Origin: PALSA-612 sp963791225
Lineage (GTDB): Bacteria > Actinomycetota > Thermoleophilia > Gaiellales > Gaiellaceae
Direction of reading: 5' to 3'
Assembly: GCA_963791225.1 (NCBI GenBank)
Contig: CAWBRV010000008.1
Location: 372,001-436,000, forward strand
Length of the DNA: 64,000 bases
Below the pieces are notes generated by a model that searched no databases, was not told where the DNA came from, and was given only the letters and a program-made list of their open reading frames with translations. Shown here one piece after another: positions 22,411-32,637 of the stretch. How positions within the stretch are numbered: the first letter of the stretch is position 1; each line of letters begins with the position of its first letter. Position numbers and translations under genes: made by a program.

Positions 22411-23362
22411 GTGAACCGCCGCGAGTTCCTGCTCGGCGCCTCGGGGTTGCTCCTGGCGTCCCGGATTCGCGCGGCTCAGCCGCCGCGGCGCGTTGCACTC
22501 GTCACGGCCGACCTCGAGTCGCGGCTCGTCGCCGTCGACGTGCCGGGTGGGCACGTGCTGCGACACGTGCCGACGCTCGCATTCCCGCGCAGCATCGAGC
22601 GCGTCGGCGGAACCACCGTCGTCGCGCACTCCGACATCGGCGCCCTCACGCTCGTCGACGCAGCGACGCTCGCGATCTCGCGTGAGCTGCACGACTTCGG
22701 CGAGCCGAGGTACACCGCCGGTCATCCGGACGGGGGCCACGCCTACGTGACCGACGCGGAGCGCGGCGAGGTCGCAGCGATCGACGTGCGCACCGGGCGG
22801 GTGCTCGCCCGCGAGCGCGTCGGCGACCGCGCGCGGCACGTCACGGTGGACCCGGCCGGGCGGACGCTCTGGATCGCCCTCGGAAGCAAGGCGGCCGAGA
22901 TCGCGGTCGTCGACGTCTCCACGCCCGCGCGGCCCCGTTTTGTTCGTCGCTTCCGGCCGCCGTTCCTCGCGCACGACGTCGGCTTCGCCCCGGACGGGCG
23001 CCACGCCTGGGTCAGCGCCGGTGACGGTCTTCGGCTCGCTGTCTACCGCGCCGACACGGGTCGCCTGCTCGCGACGCCGTACGCGGACTTCGCGCCGCAG
23101 CACGTGACCTTCGCGGGCGAGTTCGCCTACGTGACGAGCGGCTGGAGCGGCACGCTGCGCGTCTACCGCGTCGACGGGCGGTCCCTTTCGCGTGCGCTCG
23201 TCCCGACCGGCTCGTACAACGTCCAGGCCGACCTGGGCTGGGTGATCATGCCCGCGCTCGGACGCGGATATCTCACCATCGCGGACGAGCACGGCCGCGT
23301 CGTTCGCTCCGAGACGGATCGCACGCTCGTCGCACGACGCCTGCATCGTCGAGACCCGCTGA
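22411..23362 (+). pseudogene. Tat-exported beta-propeller (YncE-like), frameshifted near the 3' end
   Basis: A twin-arginine signal (NRREFLLGASGLLLAS) is followed by about 290 residues of seven-blade propeller repeats such as LVAVDVPGGHVLRHVPT, HAYVTDAERGEVAAIDVRTGRVL and FAYVTSGWSGTLRVYRVDGR. The long frame does not stop where homologues would. Deleting one G from the GG at 23316-23317 gives ETIARSSHDACIVETR and a stop at 23360, a 316-residue protein ending just before the next gene. A 15-base inverted repeat (GGCCGTA with TACGGCC) touches the GTG start and may be an operator. Either a sequencing error or a recent frameshift. Substrate unknown; periplasmic by signal. Confidence 0.75.
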
Positions 23363-23389
23363 GCCCGGGCCGCTGCATAGGATCGTTCG

Positions 23390-24766
23390 GTGAGCCCGGA
23401 CCGTCCGCTGCGTGTCGCCGTCGTCGGGTCGGGCCCGGCCGGCTTCTACGCCGCCGGTGCGCTGCTCGTCTCGGAGGATCCGCCGGTCGAGGTGGACATG
23501 ATCGAGCGGCTGCCGACGCCCTGGGGCCTCGTCCGGCTCGGCGTGGCGCCCGACCATCCGAAGATCAAGGACGTCTCGCGCGCGTTCGAGAAGATCGCGG
23601 CCCGGCCCGGCTTCCGCTTTCTCGGCAACGTCGAGCTCGGCCGCGACCTGACGCCGGACGACCTGGACCGGCTGTACGACGCCGTCGTCTACTCCGTCGG
23701 CGCTCAGACCGACCGGCAGCTCGGCATCCCGGGCGAGGATCTGCCCGGCTCGTGGCCGGCGACGGCCTTCGTCGCCTGGTACAACGGCCACCCCGACTTC
23801 CAGGAGCTCGAGTTCGACCTCTCCGGCGAGCGCGCCGTCGTGATCGGGAACGGCAACGTGGCGGTGGACGTCGCCCGCATGCTCGCCCTGACCGCGGCCG
23901 AGCTCGCGCCGACGGACACGACCGACCAGGCAATCCAGACCGTCGCAGGCTCGGGGATCCGCGAGATCCTCATGCTCGGCCGCCGCGGGCCGGTCCAGGG
24001 CGCGTTCACGACGCCGGAGCTGATCGAGCTCGGCGAGCTGGCGGGGGCGGACGTCGTCGTCGATCCGGCCGACCTCGAGCTCGACCCGGTGAGCGCCGCC
24101 GAGCTCGAGGCGGGAACGGCGATCCAGAAGCGCAATCTCGGCGTGCTCGAGGAGTTCGCCGCCCGCTCGCCGACGGGCAAGCCGAGGACGCTCCACCTGC
24201 GCTTCCGCGTTTCTCCCGTCGCGATCCTCGGTGACGATCGGGTCGAGGCGATCGAGGTCGTCCGCAACGAGCTCGTCCCGGACGGACGCGGCAGCGTGCG
24301 CGCGGTGCCGACGGACGAGCGAGGGGTGATCCCGTGCAGTGTCGTCTTCCGCAGCGTCGGCTACCGCGGCGTCGAGCTGCCGGGGGTGCCGTTCGATGCC
24401 GATCGTGCGACGATCCGGAACGAGCGCGGACGCGTCCACGACGACGGGGGCGCCCAGGTCGCCGGCGCCTACTGCGCGGGCTGGATCAAGCGCGGCCCGA
24501 CGGGTGTGATCGGCACGAACAAGAAGGACGCGACCGAGACGGTCGAGCTGCTGCTCGAAGACGCCCGCTCGGGCGCACTGCCTCGGGCGCCGGAGGCGAG
24601 TGCCGAGGCCGTCGACGCCCTGCTCGCCGAGCGCGGCGCGGCTGTCGTCACGTACGCGGGCTGGGAGCTGATCGACAGGCTGGAGACCGAGCTCGGCGCG
24701 CCCCTCGGCCGCCCGCGGGTCAAGCTCGTCCGCTGGGACGAGCTCCTGCGGGCCGCGCGCGGCTAG
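23390..24766 (+). CDS. Ferredoxin/adrenodoxin-NADP+ reductase (FprA type)
   Basis: 458 residues from GTG. The FAD site is RVAVVGSGPAGFYAAGALL near the N-terminus, followed by the family's TPWGLVRLGVAPDHPKIKDV. The NADP site is AVVIGNGNVAVDVARML at about 148-164. RRGPVQGAFTTPEL and the C-terminal GWIKRGPTGVIGTNKKDA are diagnostic of the adrenodoxin-reductase/FprA subfamily. It moves electrons between NADPH and a ferredoxin. No ferredoxin gene is adjacent. It is followed by fumarase after 22 bases, probably cotranscribed. Confidence 0.93.
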   Translation: MSPDRPLRVAVVGSGPAGFYAAGALLVSEDPPVEVDMIERLPTPWGLVRLGVAPDHPKIKDVSRAFEKIAARPGFRFLGNVELGRDLTPDDLDRLYDAVVYSVGAQTDRQLGIPGEDLPGSWPATAFVAWYNGHPDFQELEFDLSGERAVVIGNGNVAVDVARMLALTAAELAPTDTTDQAIQTVAGSGIREILMLGRRGPVQGAFTTPELIELGELAGADVVVDPADLELDPVSAAELEAGTAIQKRNLGVLEEFAARSPTGKPRTLHLRFRVSPVAILGDDRVEAIEVVRNELVPDGRGSVRAVPTDERGVIPCSVVFRSVGYRGVELPGVPFDADRATIRNERGRVHDDGGAQVAGAYCAGWIKRGPTGVIGTNKKDATETVELLLEDARSGALPRAPEASAEAVDALLAERGAAVVTYAGWELIDRLETELGAPLGRPRVKLVRWDELLRAARG

Positions 24767-24788
24767 ACGGGAGCTAGACTCGGTCGCG

Positions 24789-26114
<1,326 letters not shown>

Positions 26115-26180
26115 GCGAGGGGTGCCGGCTAGATCGCGGCCGGTGCGAGGATCGGCGCGCTCCTCATGGAATCGGGCGCC

Positions 26181-26209
26181 TTGACACTGTCCGGTCGGAC
26201 GAGTAGAAA
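26181..26209 (+). promoter_or_regulatory. Near-consensus housekeeping promoter of the secreted protein gene
   Basis: TTGACA at 26181-26186 and TAGAAA at 26204-26209 are separated by exactly 17 bases. The spacer contains a GTCCG/CGGAC inverted repeat (26189-26200), a possible regulator site. The leader is about 50 bases, with AAGGAGAGAGG directly before the ATG. It is the best-formed promoter in the window and points to strong expression. Confidence 0.7.
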
Positions 26210-26262
26210 CGCCCCAAAACCTGCGGCGTGGCAGGCTGTCGCCGGACGAAGAAGGAGAGAGG

Positions 26263-28032
26263 ATGAGACGTCTCGCAACCGGCTGTGTGCTAGCGATCGC
26301 ACTCGTCGTTGCGGCGCTGGGCGCCGCGACCAGCGCGAGCTCCAAAGCGACGACCGCCGGCGCTGTCCCGTACAGCGCCCGTCCCTTCGGCCTCAAGTGC
26401 ACGACGCCCGGGCAGAGCTATCTGTGCACGGACGTGGCGGACATGGCGGTCGACCCGGACGCTCCGACCGGACAGGTGAACGTCGGCGGGGTGGGCTACC
26501 AGGGCGACGACTCAGCCTATGTGGGGCATGACGAGCCTTCGCTGCTCTTCTATTCGAACACGCCGGGCTCGGGCAACAACAACTACTGGGATTTGAGGCT
26601 GCCGCGACAGCCACCGACGCTTCCGAGCCAGGTCGGGGCAGGCGGCACGTCCTGGGACTTCGAGCTCCATCCCGCGTTCTGGTTCGGGATGGCGATGTGC
26701 GACAGCACGTCCTACCCGAACTACACGTCCACGTGCAACCCGAACACGGACGCGAACATCAAGGACGGCACGAACCCGGCCGCGGCCGACTTCATGAGCC
26801 ATCACGCGGGTGCGGCGTACATGGAGTTCCAGTTCTACCCGCCCGGCTGGGTACCGTGGACCAGCGCGATCAGCTGCGATCCGACCAAGTGGTGTGCGGC
26901 GCTGGTGATCTGGAGCTTCATCGAACAGGCGAATCCGTTCCAGTTCAGCAACCCGGCCTGCGCGGCTATCACCGGTGCCGAGCCGGGCAACCTGGCGTTC
27001 ATTACGAAGGGCTCGAGCGGCGGGAATGCCAACGGCCCTGCGAACTTCTGGCAGGCCACAGCCGCGACGTTCACACCGGATCCGTCGAACAACCTGTTCA
27101 TGAACAGCGGCGACAGGCTGACGATGTCCATGGGTGACACACCTGCCGGCTTCAAGGTGACGGTCAACGACCTGAACACGGGTCAGACAGGTGCGATGGT
27201 CGCCAGCGTCGCCAACGGCTTCGCTCACGCGCCGTACAACCCCGGAGCCGGCACGTGCACTCCGACTCCCTACGCGTTCCACCCGATGTACTCGACGTCG
27301 AGCGAGCACACCCGCGTTCCGTGGGCGGCTCACAGCTACAACGTCGCGTACTCGGACGAGATCGGCCACTTCGACCTCTGCACCTCGGCACCTTCCTTCG
27401 GCGGTGCCTGCGCCGGGAACGAGGGCTGGGACGTTCCAGAGCCGGCCGACGGCGATGACACCGGCTGCTTTGCCGCGATCTTTTCCTACCTCGTGCCGGT
27501 ATCCGGCTGCATCGGCGGCAACTCCGGGTTCGACGGCACGTCGTACGTCCCGGATGCCTGGCCGGGGAACGGGAACGATGCGAATACGCCGACCCCGGTC
27601 ACGTTCAAGTCGCCGTACTTCAACGGCAACAAGATCACGGGCCAGTACCAGCGGGCCGCATTCGAGACTGACCTGATCGCTCTCGAGAACAGCGCTCCGC
27701 CCTACGGCGGCGCTCCGTTCACGTGCAGCACGCAGAGTGCCGGGCCTCAGTGCCACAACCCGCCGTCGACGGACGACAGCACGTTGGCCAACGTCCAGCA
27801 GGCCTTCTACCCGATCTTCTCGACGGTTCTGTCGACCGGGTGGGTAGGCCAGTGCGCGTGGGCGGAAGGCGGCGCGAACCAGCAGAAGACGATCAACAAC
27901 TTCGGCGGCACGTCGACCACCGAGTACGGGCCGCCGCTCGGCTTCTACTACCCGCTGAACGGCCCTTCGGCCGGCGTGCGGTTCCGGTACGAGAACTACC
28001 GGCAGATCATCGCCAACCCCTGCAAGAACTAG
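26263..28032 (+). CDS. Large secreted protein of unknown function
   Basis: 589 residues with a Sec signal peptide (RRLATGCVLAIALVVAALGAATSASS), rich in Gly, Asn, Ser, Thr and aromatic residues, with many cysteines suited to disulfides (LKCTTPGQSYLCTD, CNPNT, SAISCDPTKWCAAL). It contains HPAFWFGMAMCDSTSYP, a DRLTMSMGDTPAGFKVTVNDLNTGQTG beta segment, and HARVPW-like and FDLCTSAP blocks. I know of similar uncharacterised secreted proteins in actinobacteria but no activity. Base composition looks less GC-rich than its neighbours by eye. It has its own strong promoter and a strong terminator, so it is a single-gene unit. Confidence 0.8.
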   Translation: MRRLATGCVLAIALVVAALGAATSASSKATTAGAVPYSARPFGLKCTTPGQSYLCTDVADMAVDPDAPTGQVNVGGVGYQGDDSAYVGHDEPSLLFYSNTPGSGNNNYWDLRLPRQPPTLPSQVGAGGTSWDFELHPAFWFGMAMCDSTSYPNYTSTCNPNTDANIKDGTNPAAADFMSHHAGAAYMEFQFYPPGWVPWTSAISCDPTKWCAALVIWSFIEQANPFQFSNPACAAITGAEPGNLAFITKGSSGGNANGPANFWQATAATFTPDPSNNLFMNSGDRLTMSMGDTPAGFKVTVNDLNTGQTGAMVASVANGFAHAPYNPGAGTCTPTPYAFHPMYSTSSEHTRVPWAAHSYNVAYSDEIGHFDLCTSAPSFGGACAGNEGWDVPEPADGDDTGCFAAIFSYLVPVSGCIGGNSGFDGTSYVPDAWPGNGNDANTPTPVTFKSPYFNGNKITGQYQRAAFETDLIALENSAPPYGGAPFTCSTQSAGPQCHNPPSTDDSTLANVQQAFYPIFSTVLSTGWVGQCAWAEGGANQQKTINNFGGTSTTEYGPPLGFYYPLNGPSAGVRFRYENYRQIIANPCKN

Positions 28033-28061
28033 CGAGCCAGCTCTCGCAACGGGAGTGGATC

Positions 28062-28091
28062 GATCGGGGGAGGGGAGACCCTCCCCCGATC
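28062..28091. terminator. Strong bidirectional hairpin terminator
   Basis: A perfect 13-bp stem (GATCGGGGGAGGG pairing with CCCTCCCCCGATC) with a GAGA tetraloop lies between the convergent secreted-protein gene and lipA. An ATTTCCC stretch follows on the plus strand. It could end transcription from both sides. Confidence 0.8.
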
Positions 28092-28115
28092 ATTTCCCGA
28101 TCTTGCAGGCGAACC

Positions 28116-29015
28116 TTACGAAGTGGCTGCGTGCTTCTGCTCGTCCGCGCGGTAGGACGAGCGCACGAGCGGGCCGGCGAACACGGACCCGAAGCCGAGC
28201 GCCTCGCCCTGCTCCGTGAACCAGCGGAACTCGTCGGGATGCACCCAGCGGTCGATCGTCGCGTGCTTCGAGGAGGGCTGGAGGTACTGGCCGATCGTGA
28301 CCACGTCGACGCCCTGCGCACGGAGGTCGCGCATCGTCTCGACCACCTCGTCGTTCGTCTCGCCGAGGCCGACGATGATGCCCGATTTGGTCAGCACGGG
28401 GTAGTCGGCGATCTCCTTCGCGCGGCGCAGGAGCCACAGCGCCCTGTCGTACGACGCCTTCGCGCCACGCATGCTCGGATGGAGCCGCCGGACGGTCTCG
28501 ATGTTGTGGTTGAAGACGTCGGGCCGTTCCGCGAGCACGGTCGCGAGCGCCGCCTCCTCGCAGCCGAGGAAGTCGGGCGTCAGCACCTCGACCGAGGCCG
28601 CCGGCACCTTCGCGCGCAGTGCGCGAATCGTCGCGGCATAGTGCGCCGCGCCTCGGTCGGGCAGGTCGTCGCGGTCGACCGAGGTGACGACCACGTGTTC
28701 GAGGGACATCTGCGCGGCGGTCTGCGCGAGCCGCAGCGGCTCGAGCAGGTCGGGCGGCCCGTCGGGCTTGCCGGAGTGGACGTAGCAGTACCGGCAGGCC
28801 CGCGTGCACGTGTCGCCGAGGATCTGGAAGGTCGCCGTCCCGCGCCCCCAGCACTCGGCGATGTTCGGGCAGCGCGCCTCCTCGCAGATCGTGTTCAGGC
28901 CGGCGCCGTGGATCAGCTTGCGCACGTCGTAGTAGCGCGAGTCCGCGCTCGGCGCGCGCACCTTCATCCACTCGGGACGCCGGGGCCGCTCGGCGACGGG
29001 CAGCGACTTCTCCAC
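28116..29015 (-). CDS. lipA: Lipoyl synthase
   Basis: 299 residues from GTG 29015. It has two 4Fe-4S cluster motifs: the auxiliary CEEARCPNIAEC (Cys44, Cys49, Cys55) and the radical SAM CTRACRYC (Cys70, Cys74, Cys77). The conserved TFQILGDTC, VLTPDFLG, NHNIETV and GQYLQPSSKH are present. The usual C-terminal Arg-Ser-Ser motif is seen as LVRSSYRADEQ. It inserts two sulfurs into octanoyl groups on E2 or GcvH lipoyl domains. It is clustered with lipB and lies downstream of the E2/E1 genes that need the cofactor. Confidence 0.96.
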   Translation of the reverse strand: MEKSLPVAERPRRPEWMKVRAPSADSRYYDVRKLIHGAGLNTICEEARCPNIAECWGRGTATFQILGDTCTRACRYCYVHSGKPDGPPDLLEPLRLAQTAAQMSLEHVVVTSVDRDDLPDRGAAHYAATIRALRAKVPAASVEVLTPDFLGCEEAALATVLAERPDVFNHNIETVRRLHPSMRGAKASYDRALWLLRRAKEIADYPVLTKSGIIVGLGETNDEVVETMRDLRAQGVDVVTIGQYLQPSSKHATIDRWVHPDEFRWFTEQGEALGFGSVFAGPLVRSSYRADEQKHAATS

Positions 29016-29020
29016 GAGAC

Positions 29021-29242
29021 TCAGTTTACGGCTGGCTCGTCGGGAAGAAACTCCCGCGCGCGCTCGAGGTCGCTCTCCTCGACGAGGACCTCGGTCGGCC
29101 CGACCATTCCGGTGCTCAGGCCGAGGCCCTGGCCCATCGTCGAGCTGCGGTACATGCAGTCGATCCCGTTGGCGCGCAGCAAGCCGCAAAGCTCCTCTGC
29201 CTCGAGCCCGTCGTGGACGACCGTGAGCGTGACCGGGGCCAT
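29021..29242 (-). CDS. Small DUF2007-like protein between lipB and lipA
   Basis: 73 residues from ATG 29242, one base after the lipB stop. TLTVVHDGLEAEELCGLLRANGIDCMYRS followed by VGPTEVLVEESDLERAREFL is the beta-alpha-beta pattern of DUF2007 (putative signal-transducing/ferredoxin-fold proteins). Role unknown. It is coupled by position to both lipoate genes. Confidence 0.75.
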   Translation of the reverse strand: MAPVTLTVVHDGLEAEELCGLLRANGIDCMYRSSTMGQGLGLSTGMVGPTEVLVEESDLERAREFLPDEPAVN

Positions 29243-29243
29243 G

Positions 29244-29945
29244 TCAGCTCCGACCGTAGCTGGAAACCGGCTCCTGCGGGCGGACATCCTCTTCACGCAA
29301 CTCCTCGAAGGCGAGGTCGAAGACGTCCTCGAGCGCCGCGGCCGCCGCCGGGCGGACCTCGTCCACCGTCAGCGGGCGACCGAGCTCACGGGCCATGGTC
29401 GTGAAGGCCGCGTCCTCGATGCCGCAGGCCGTGATCCAGCTCGTGAACGGCGCGGGGTCGAGGTCGACGTTCAACGCGTAGCCGTGCGTCGTCACCCAGC
29501 GTGACACGTGGACGCCGATCGAGCAGATCTTGCGCGGCGGCCGCTCCAGCCAGACGCCGGTCAGGCCGTCGATCCTGGTCGCCTCGATCCCGAAGGCCGC
29601 CAGCGTGCGGATCGCCGCCTCCTCCAGATCGCGGCAGTAGCGCCGAACGTCACGGCCGTGGCGGTTCAGGTCGAGGATCGGGTAGCAGACGAGCTGCCCG
29701 GGGCCGTGGTAGGTCGACTTGCCGCCGCGGTCGGTCTCGACCACCTCGACGTCGACGTTCGCGGGCAGATGCAGCTCCTCGTCGTCCGTGCGCCTGCCGG
29801 TCGTGACGACTGGCGGGTGCTCGAGGAGGACGACGGTGTCCGGGCGCGAGCCCTCTGTGACGGCCGCGGCGAGCGAGCGCTGGAGCTCCCAGGCCTCGCC
29901 GTACGGCGTCAGGCCGAGGTTCAGGAGCTGCGCGGGCCGGGACAC
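29244..29945 (-). CDS. lipB: Octanoyltransferase
   Basis: 233 residues from GTG. The active-site signature RGGKSTYHGPGQLVCYP (from Arg73) and the catalytic Lys139 in PPRKICSIGVHVSRWVTTHG are present, with Cys174 in ITACGIEDAA as the thioester-forming cysteine. It transfers octanoate from acyl carrier protein to lipoyl domains, the step before LipA. The C-terminal tail (REEDVRPQEPVSSYGRS) is somewhat longer than usual. Confidence 0.95.
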   Translation of the reverse strand: MSRPAQLLNLGLTPYGEAWELQRSLAAAVTEGSRPDTVVLLEHPPVVTTGRRTDDEELHLPANVDVEVVETDRGGKSTYHGPGQLVCYPILDLNRHGRDVRRYCRDLEEAAIRTLAAFGIEATRIDGLTGVWLERPPRKICSIGVHVSRWVTTHGYALNVDLDPAPFTSWITACGIEDAAFTTMARELGRPLTVDEVRPAAAAALEDVFDLAFEELREEDVRPQEPVSSYGRS

Positions 29946-29949
29946 GGGG

Positions 29950-31194
29950 TCAGACTAGCTTCCGGCCTGCCGGGGTCAATCGCAGCTGGACGGCCGTGAA
30001 GGCCTTCCGGTCGCTCCGGGGCGGCGGCAACGGCAGCGAGCCGGCGCCTGCCGGCTCGACGAGACCGCGTCCGGCCAGTTCGGAGAGGTGGAGGAAGCAC
30101 CACGTGTCGCCGAGGAACACGGCCTCCTCGCGCGCCTGGTTGGCGGCGAAGAGCTCGAGCGGCGTCGCGGGACCGTCCGTGAGCGCCTCCAGCAGCTGGC
30201 GGTCTGTGCGCGCGAGCGGTTTCCGCTCCTCGAGCAGGCGGCGAAGCGCGGGCGCCAGGTGCGGCAGGGCCGAGGTATCCGAGGCGAGGAACGGCTCGAT
30301 CTCGCCCGAGCAGACGCCGTGCCACGCGCCGTGACCGAGCTCGCGCATCGCCCGCGTGACCGTGACCCGCGACGGCCAGAGCGCGACGAGCTGCTCGTCG
30401 TCGAGCGGGCCTAGGTGCCTGTCGGCCTGGATCAGCTCGACGGGGCCGGGCGTGTCGACAGGTGTCGCCGCGAGGATCTGCAGGAGCTGGAGCTGGTCGA
30501 AGAGGTCGTGCTCGAACCAGAGGACGACCGGGTGCGCACCCGCCAGAGCATGGGTGAGCAGCTCGTCGCGACGTCGCATCTCCTCGGCGATCGCCGAGGC
30601 GGTTCCCCAGCCGCACTCGGCGAGGAAGCCGGCGCGAAGCGCGCGCAGCTCCTCGGCAGGCACGCGCACGAGCGGTCCCTCGTGGAGCGCGTCCTGCCAG
30701 GCGAGCACGGCGCCGCCGAGAGTCGTGCGCCGCAGCGTGCTCGCGACCGACTCGCCGTCCGTGACGTGCAGCGCCTGGCCGTCGGCGAGCTGGGGATGCC
30801 GTCCACCGCGGATCAGGTACGCCGGCGGCGAGGTGCCGTGCTGCACGGACGTCCAGACCTCGTCGAGCGCCCGCTCGAGACCGGCACGCGTCCGGTGCAG
30901 GTCGGCGATCTCCGCGTCCACGTCGACGAGCTTCTCCTCCAGCCGGCGGCGGATCGCCTCCGGCGCGCCACCCGGGTCACGGCGGGCGGCCCGGACGACG
31001 TCCTCGATCTCCCGGAGCGAGAAGCCGAGGCTCTGCGCCTCCTTGACCGCGCTGACGAAGCGCACCGTGTCGTTCGTGTACTCACGCTGGCCGCCCACCG
31101 TCCGCGACGGCTCCGGGAGCAGGCCGCGGCGCTCGTAGTAGCGCAGCGTTTCCACGTTGACGCCCGCCCGCCTGGCGGCTTCGCCGATCCTCAC
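29950..31194 (-). CDS. MerR-family regulator fused to a DUF1835 domain
   Basis: 414 residues. Residues 1-70 are a MerR winged helix (MRIGEAARRAGVNVETLRYYERRGLLPEP, then GQREYTNDTVRFV), followed by a coiled coil to about 115. The metal-binding cysteines of true MerR are absent. From about residue 130 the protein matches DUF1835 (ALHVTDGESVASTLRRT, VLAWQDALHEGPL, WFEHDLFDQLQLLQIL), with a C-terminal helical part (PHLAPALRRLLEERKPLARTDRQLL). I know of no standard family with this pairing. The GTG at 31194 lies where transcription should start, so the message may be leaderless. Effector unknown. Confidence 0.85.
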   Translation of the reverse strand: MRIGEAARRAGVNVETLRYYERRGLLPEPSRTVGGQREYTNDTVRFVSAVKEAQSLGFSLREIEDVVRAARRDPGGAPEAIRRRLEEKLVDVDAEIADLHRTRAGLERALDEVWTSVQHGTSPPAYLIRGGRHPQLADGQALHVTDGESVASTLRRTTLGGAVLAWQDALHEGPLVRVPAEELRALRAGFLAECGWGTASAIAEEMRRRDELLTHALAGAHPVVLWFEHDLFDQLQLLQILAATPVDTPGPVELIQADRHLGPLDDEQLVALWPSRVTVTRAMRELGHGAWHGVCSGEIEPFLASDTSALPHLAPALRRLLEERKPLARTDRQLLEALTDGPATPLELFAANQAREEAVFLGDTWCFLHLSELAGRGLVEPAGAGSLPLPPPRSDRKAFTAVQLRLTPAGRKLV

Positions 31195-31200
31195 GACCCG

Positions 31201-31232
31201 ACTCTAGACCCGTACCGCGGTACGGATTGCAA
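31201..31232 (-). promoter_or_regulatory. MerR-type promoter with dyad in a 20-bp spacer
   Basis: On the minus strand, TTGCAA (31232-31227) and TAGAGT (31206-31201) are 20 bases apart. The spacer holds the perfect 16-bp palindrome CCGTACCGCGGTACGG (31210-31225). A stretched 19-20-bp spacer with a centred dyad is the hallmark of MerR-family promoters, and the CCGTAC/GTACGG half-sites equal those of the mer operator. Six bases separate the -10 box from the GTG, implying a leaderless, probably autoregulated transcript. Confidence 0.75.
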
Positions 31233-31236
31233 GTCG

Positions 31237-32634
31237 TCAGCTCTGGTAGGCGGACTCGTCCCAGCTCTCGAGCCGGGCGCGCAGGTCGCGCAGGAACCGG
31301 CCGGCGAGAGCGCCGTCGACGAGGCGGTGGTCGTACGTGAGCGTGACGTTCATGATCGGGCGGATCGCGATCACGTCGTTGCCGAGCTCGTCCTGGACGA
31401 CCCAGGCGCGCTTGACGACGGCGTACGTGCCCAGGATCGCCGCCTGCGGCTGGCTGATCACGGGCGTCCCGTGGAAGGTGCCGTAGCCGCCCGGGTTCGT
31501 GATCGTGAACGTGCCGCCCTGGACGTCATCCGGGAGCAGCTTCTTCTCCCGGGCCCGCGATGCGATGTCGGCGATGCCCCTCGCGATCCCGAGCAGGTTG
31601 AGCGTCTCGGCGTTGCGGAGGACGGGAACGATCAGCCCCTTGCCGTCCGCGAGCTCGACCGCGAAGCCCATGTTGACGAAGTTGCGCGTGACGATCTGCT
31701 CGCCGCGGATCTCGCCGTTGATGTACGGATAGTCGCGCAGCGTGTCGATCGTCGCGCGGGCGATGAAGGCGAGGTAGGTCGGGTTGACGCCGTAGGCCTC
31801 CTGGTACTCGCGCTTCAGCTTCTCGCGGATCGTGACCACCTTGGACATGTCGATCTCGATCGCGCTCGTCACGTGCGCGGAGGTGTCGAGCGAGCGGCGC
31901 ATGTGCTCGGCGATGCCGCGGCGCATGGCGGTCATCGGCTCGAGGGTCTCGCCCGCGACGACGTCCGCTTCCGGCGCGGGTGCTGCGGCAGGTACCGGCG
32001 GCGGGGGCGGCGCGGCCTGTGGCACCGGGGCGGCGGCCGGGGCCTCCGTCGGAGCGGGTGCCGGCGCGACAGCGGGCGGCGGGCCGGACTCGATGAACGC
32101 GAGGATGTCCTTCTTCGTCACGCGGCCGCCTGCGCCCGTGCCGGCGACCTGGCCGGGATCGACCCCGTGCTCGGACGCGATGCGAGCGACGACCGGGGAC
32201 ACGAACTTTCCGTTCCCCGATGCCTGCGCCGCCGCGGGGACAGGCTCAGGCTCTGCCGCAGGCGCGGCCGCGACGGGCTCCGGTGCCGGCTCCGGCGGCG
32301 CGTAGTGCGGTACCGCGGCGGGCGGCTCGGCCGGAGCGGGGGTTTCCGCGGCGGCCACGGGCGCTGTCTCTAGGCCGGCAGAGCCTTCCGGTGCGATGAC
32401 GGCCAGCCTCGTTCCGACCTCGACCGTCTCGCCCTCCTGCACCAGGATCTCCTGCACCACGCCGGCGCCGGGGCTCGGCACCTCGGTGTCGACCTTGTCG
32501 GTCGAGATCTCGAGCAGCGGCTCGTCCTGGGCGATCGATTCGCCCGGCTGCTTGAGCCACTTGATGATCGTCCCCTCCGACACGGACACGCCCATCTGCG
32601 GCATGACCACGTCGACCTGGGTGCTCGTAGCCAT
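31237..32634 (-). CDS. 2-oxoacid dehydrogenase E2 (dihydrolipoyl acyltransferase)
   Basis: 465 residues. One lipoyl domain at about 1-80 has the modified lysine in EISTDKVDTEVPSP. A long Ala/Pro linker follows, then a peripheral-subunit-binding domain near 140-180 (SPVVARIASEHGVDPGQVAGTGAGGRVTKKDI), a second Ala/Pro linker, and the catalytic acyltransferase domain. Active-site DHRLVDGALAGRFLRDL carries the His and Asp. It accepts acyl groups from E1 and passes them to CoA. Whether the complex uses pyruvate, 2-oxoglutarate or branched-chain acids is not decided; a separate E1-alpha/beta favours pyruvate or branched-chain. No E3 gene is nearby. Confidence 0.9.
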   Translation of the reverse strand: MATSTQVDVVMPQMGVSVSEGTIIKWLKQPGESIAQDEPLLEISTDKVDTEVPSPGAGVVQEILVQEGETVEVGTRLAVIAPEGSAGLETAPVAAAETPAPAEPPAAVPHYAPPEPAPEPVAAAPAAEPEPVPAAAQASGNGKFVSPVVARIASEHGVDPGQVAGTGAGGRVTKKDILAFIESGPPPAVAPAPAPTEAPAAAPVPQAAPPPPPVPAAAPAPEADVVAGETLEPMTAMRRGIAEHMRRSLDTSAHVTSAIEIDMSKVVTIREKLKREYQEAYGVNPTYLAFIARATIDTLRDYPYINGEIRGEQIVTRNFVNMGFAVELADGKGLIVPVLRNAETLNLLGIARGIADIASRAREKKLLPDDVQGGTFTITNPGGYGTFHGTPVISQPQAAILGTYAVVKRAWVVQDELGNDVIAIRPIMNVTLTYDHRLVDGALAGRFLRDLRARLESWDESAYQS

Positions 32635-32637
32635 GTC

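Noticed and set aside
22411..24234. One 607-residue fusion of the beta-propeller with an arginine-rich C-terminus
   Set aside because: The Arg-rich part overlaps the ferredoxin-NADP reductase gene in another frame. A one-base shift restores a normal propeller end and stop at 23360.
27723..29504. A 593-codon plus-strand frame across the secreted gene end, terminator and lipA
   Set aside because: It runs through a strong terminator and antisense to lipA, and its composition is a shadow.
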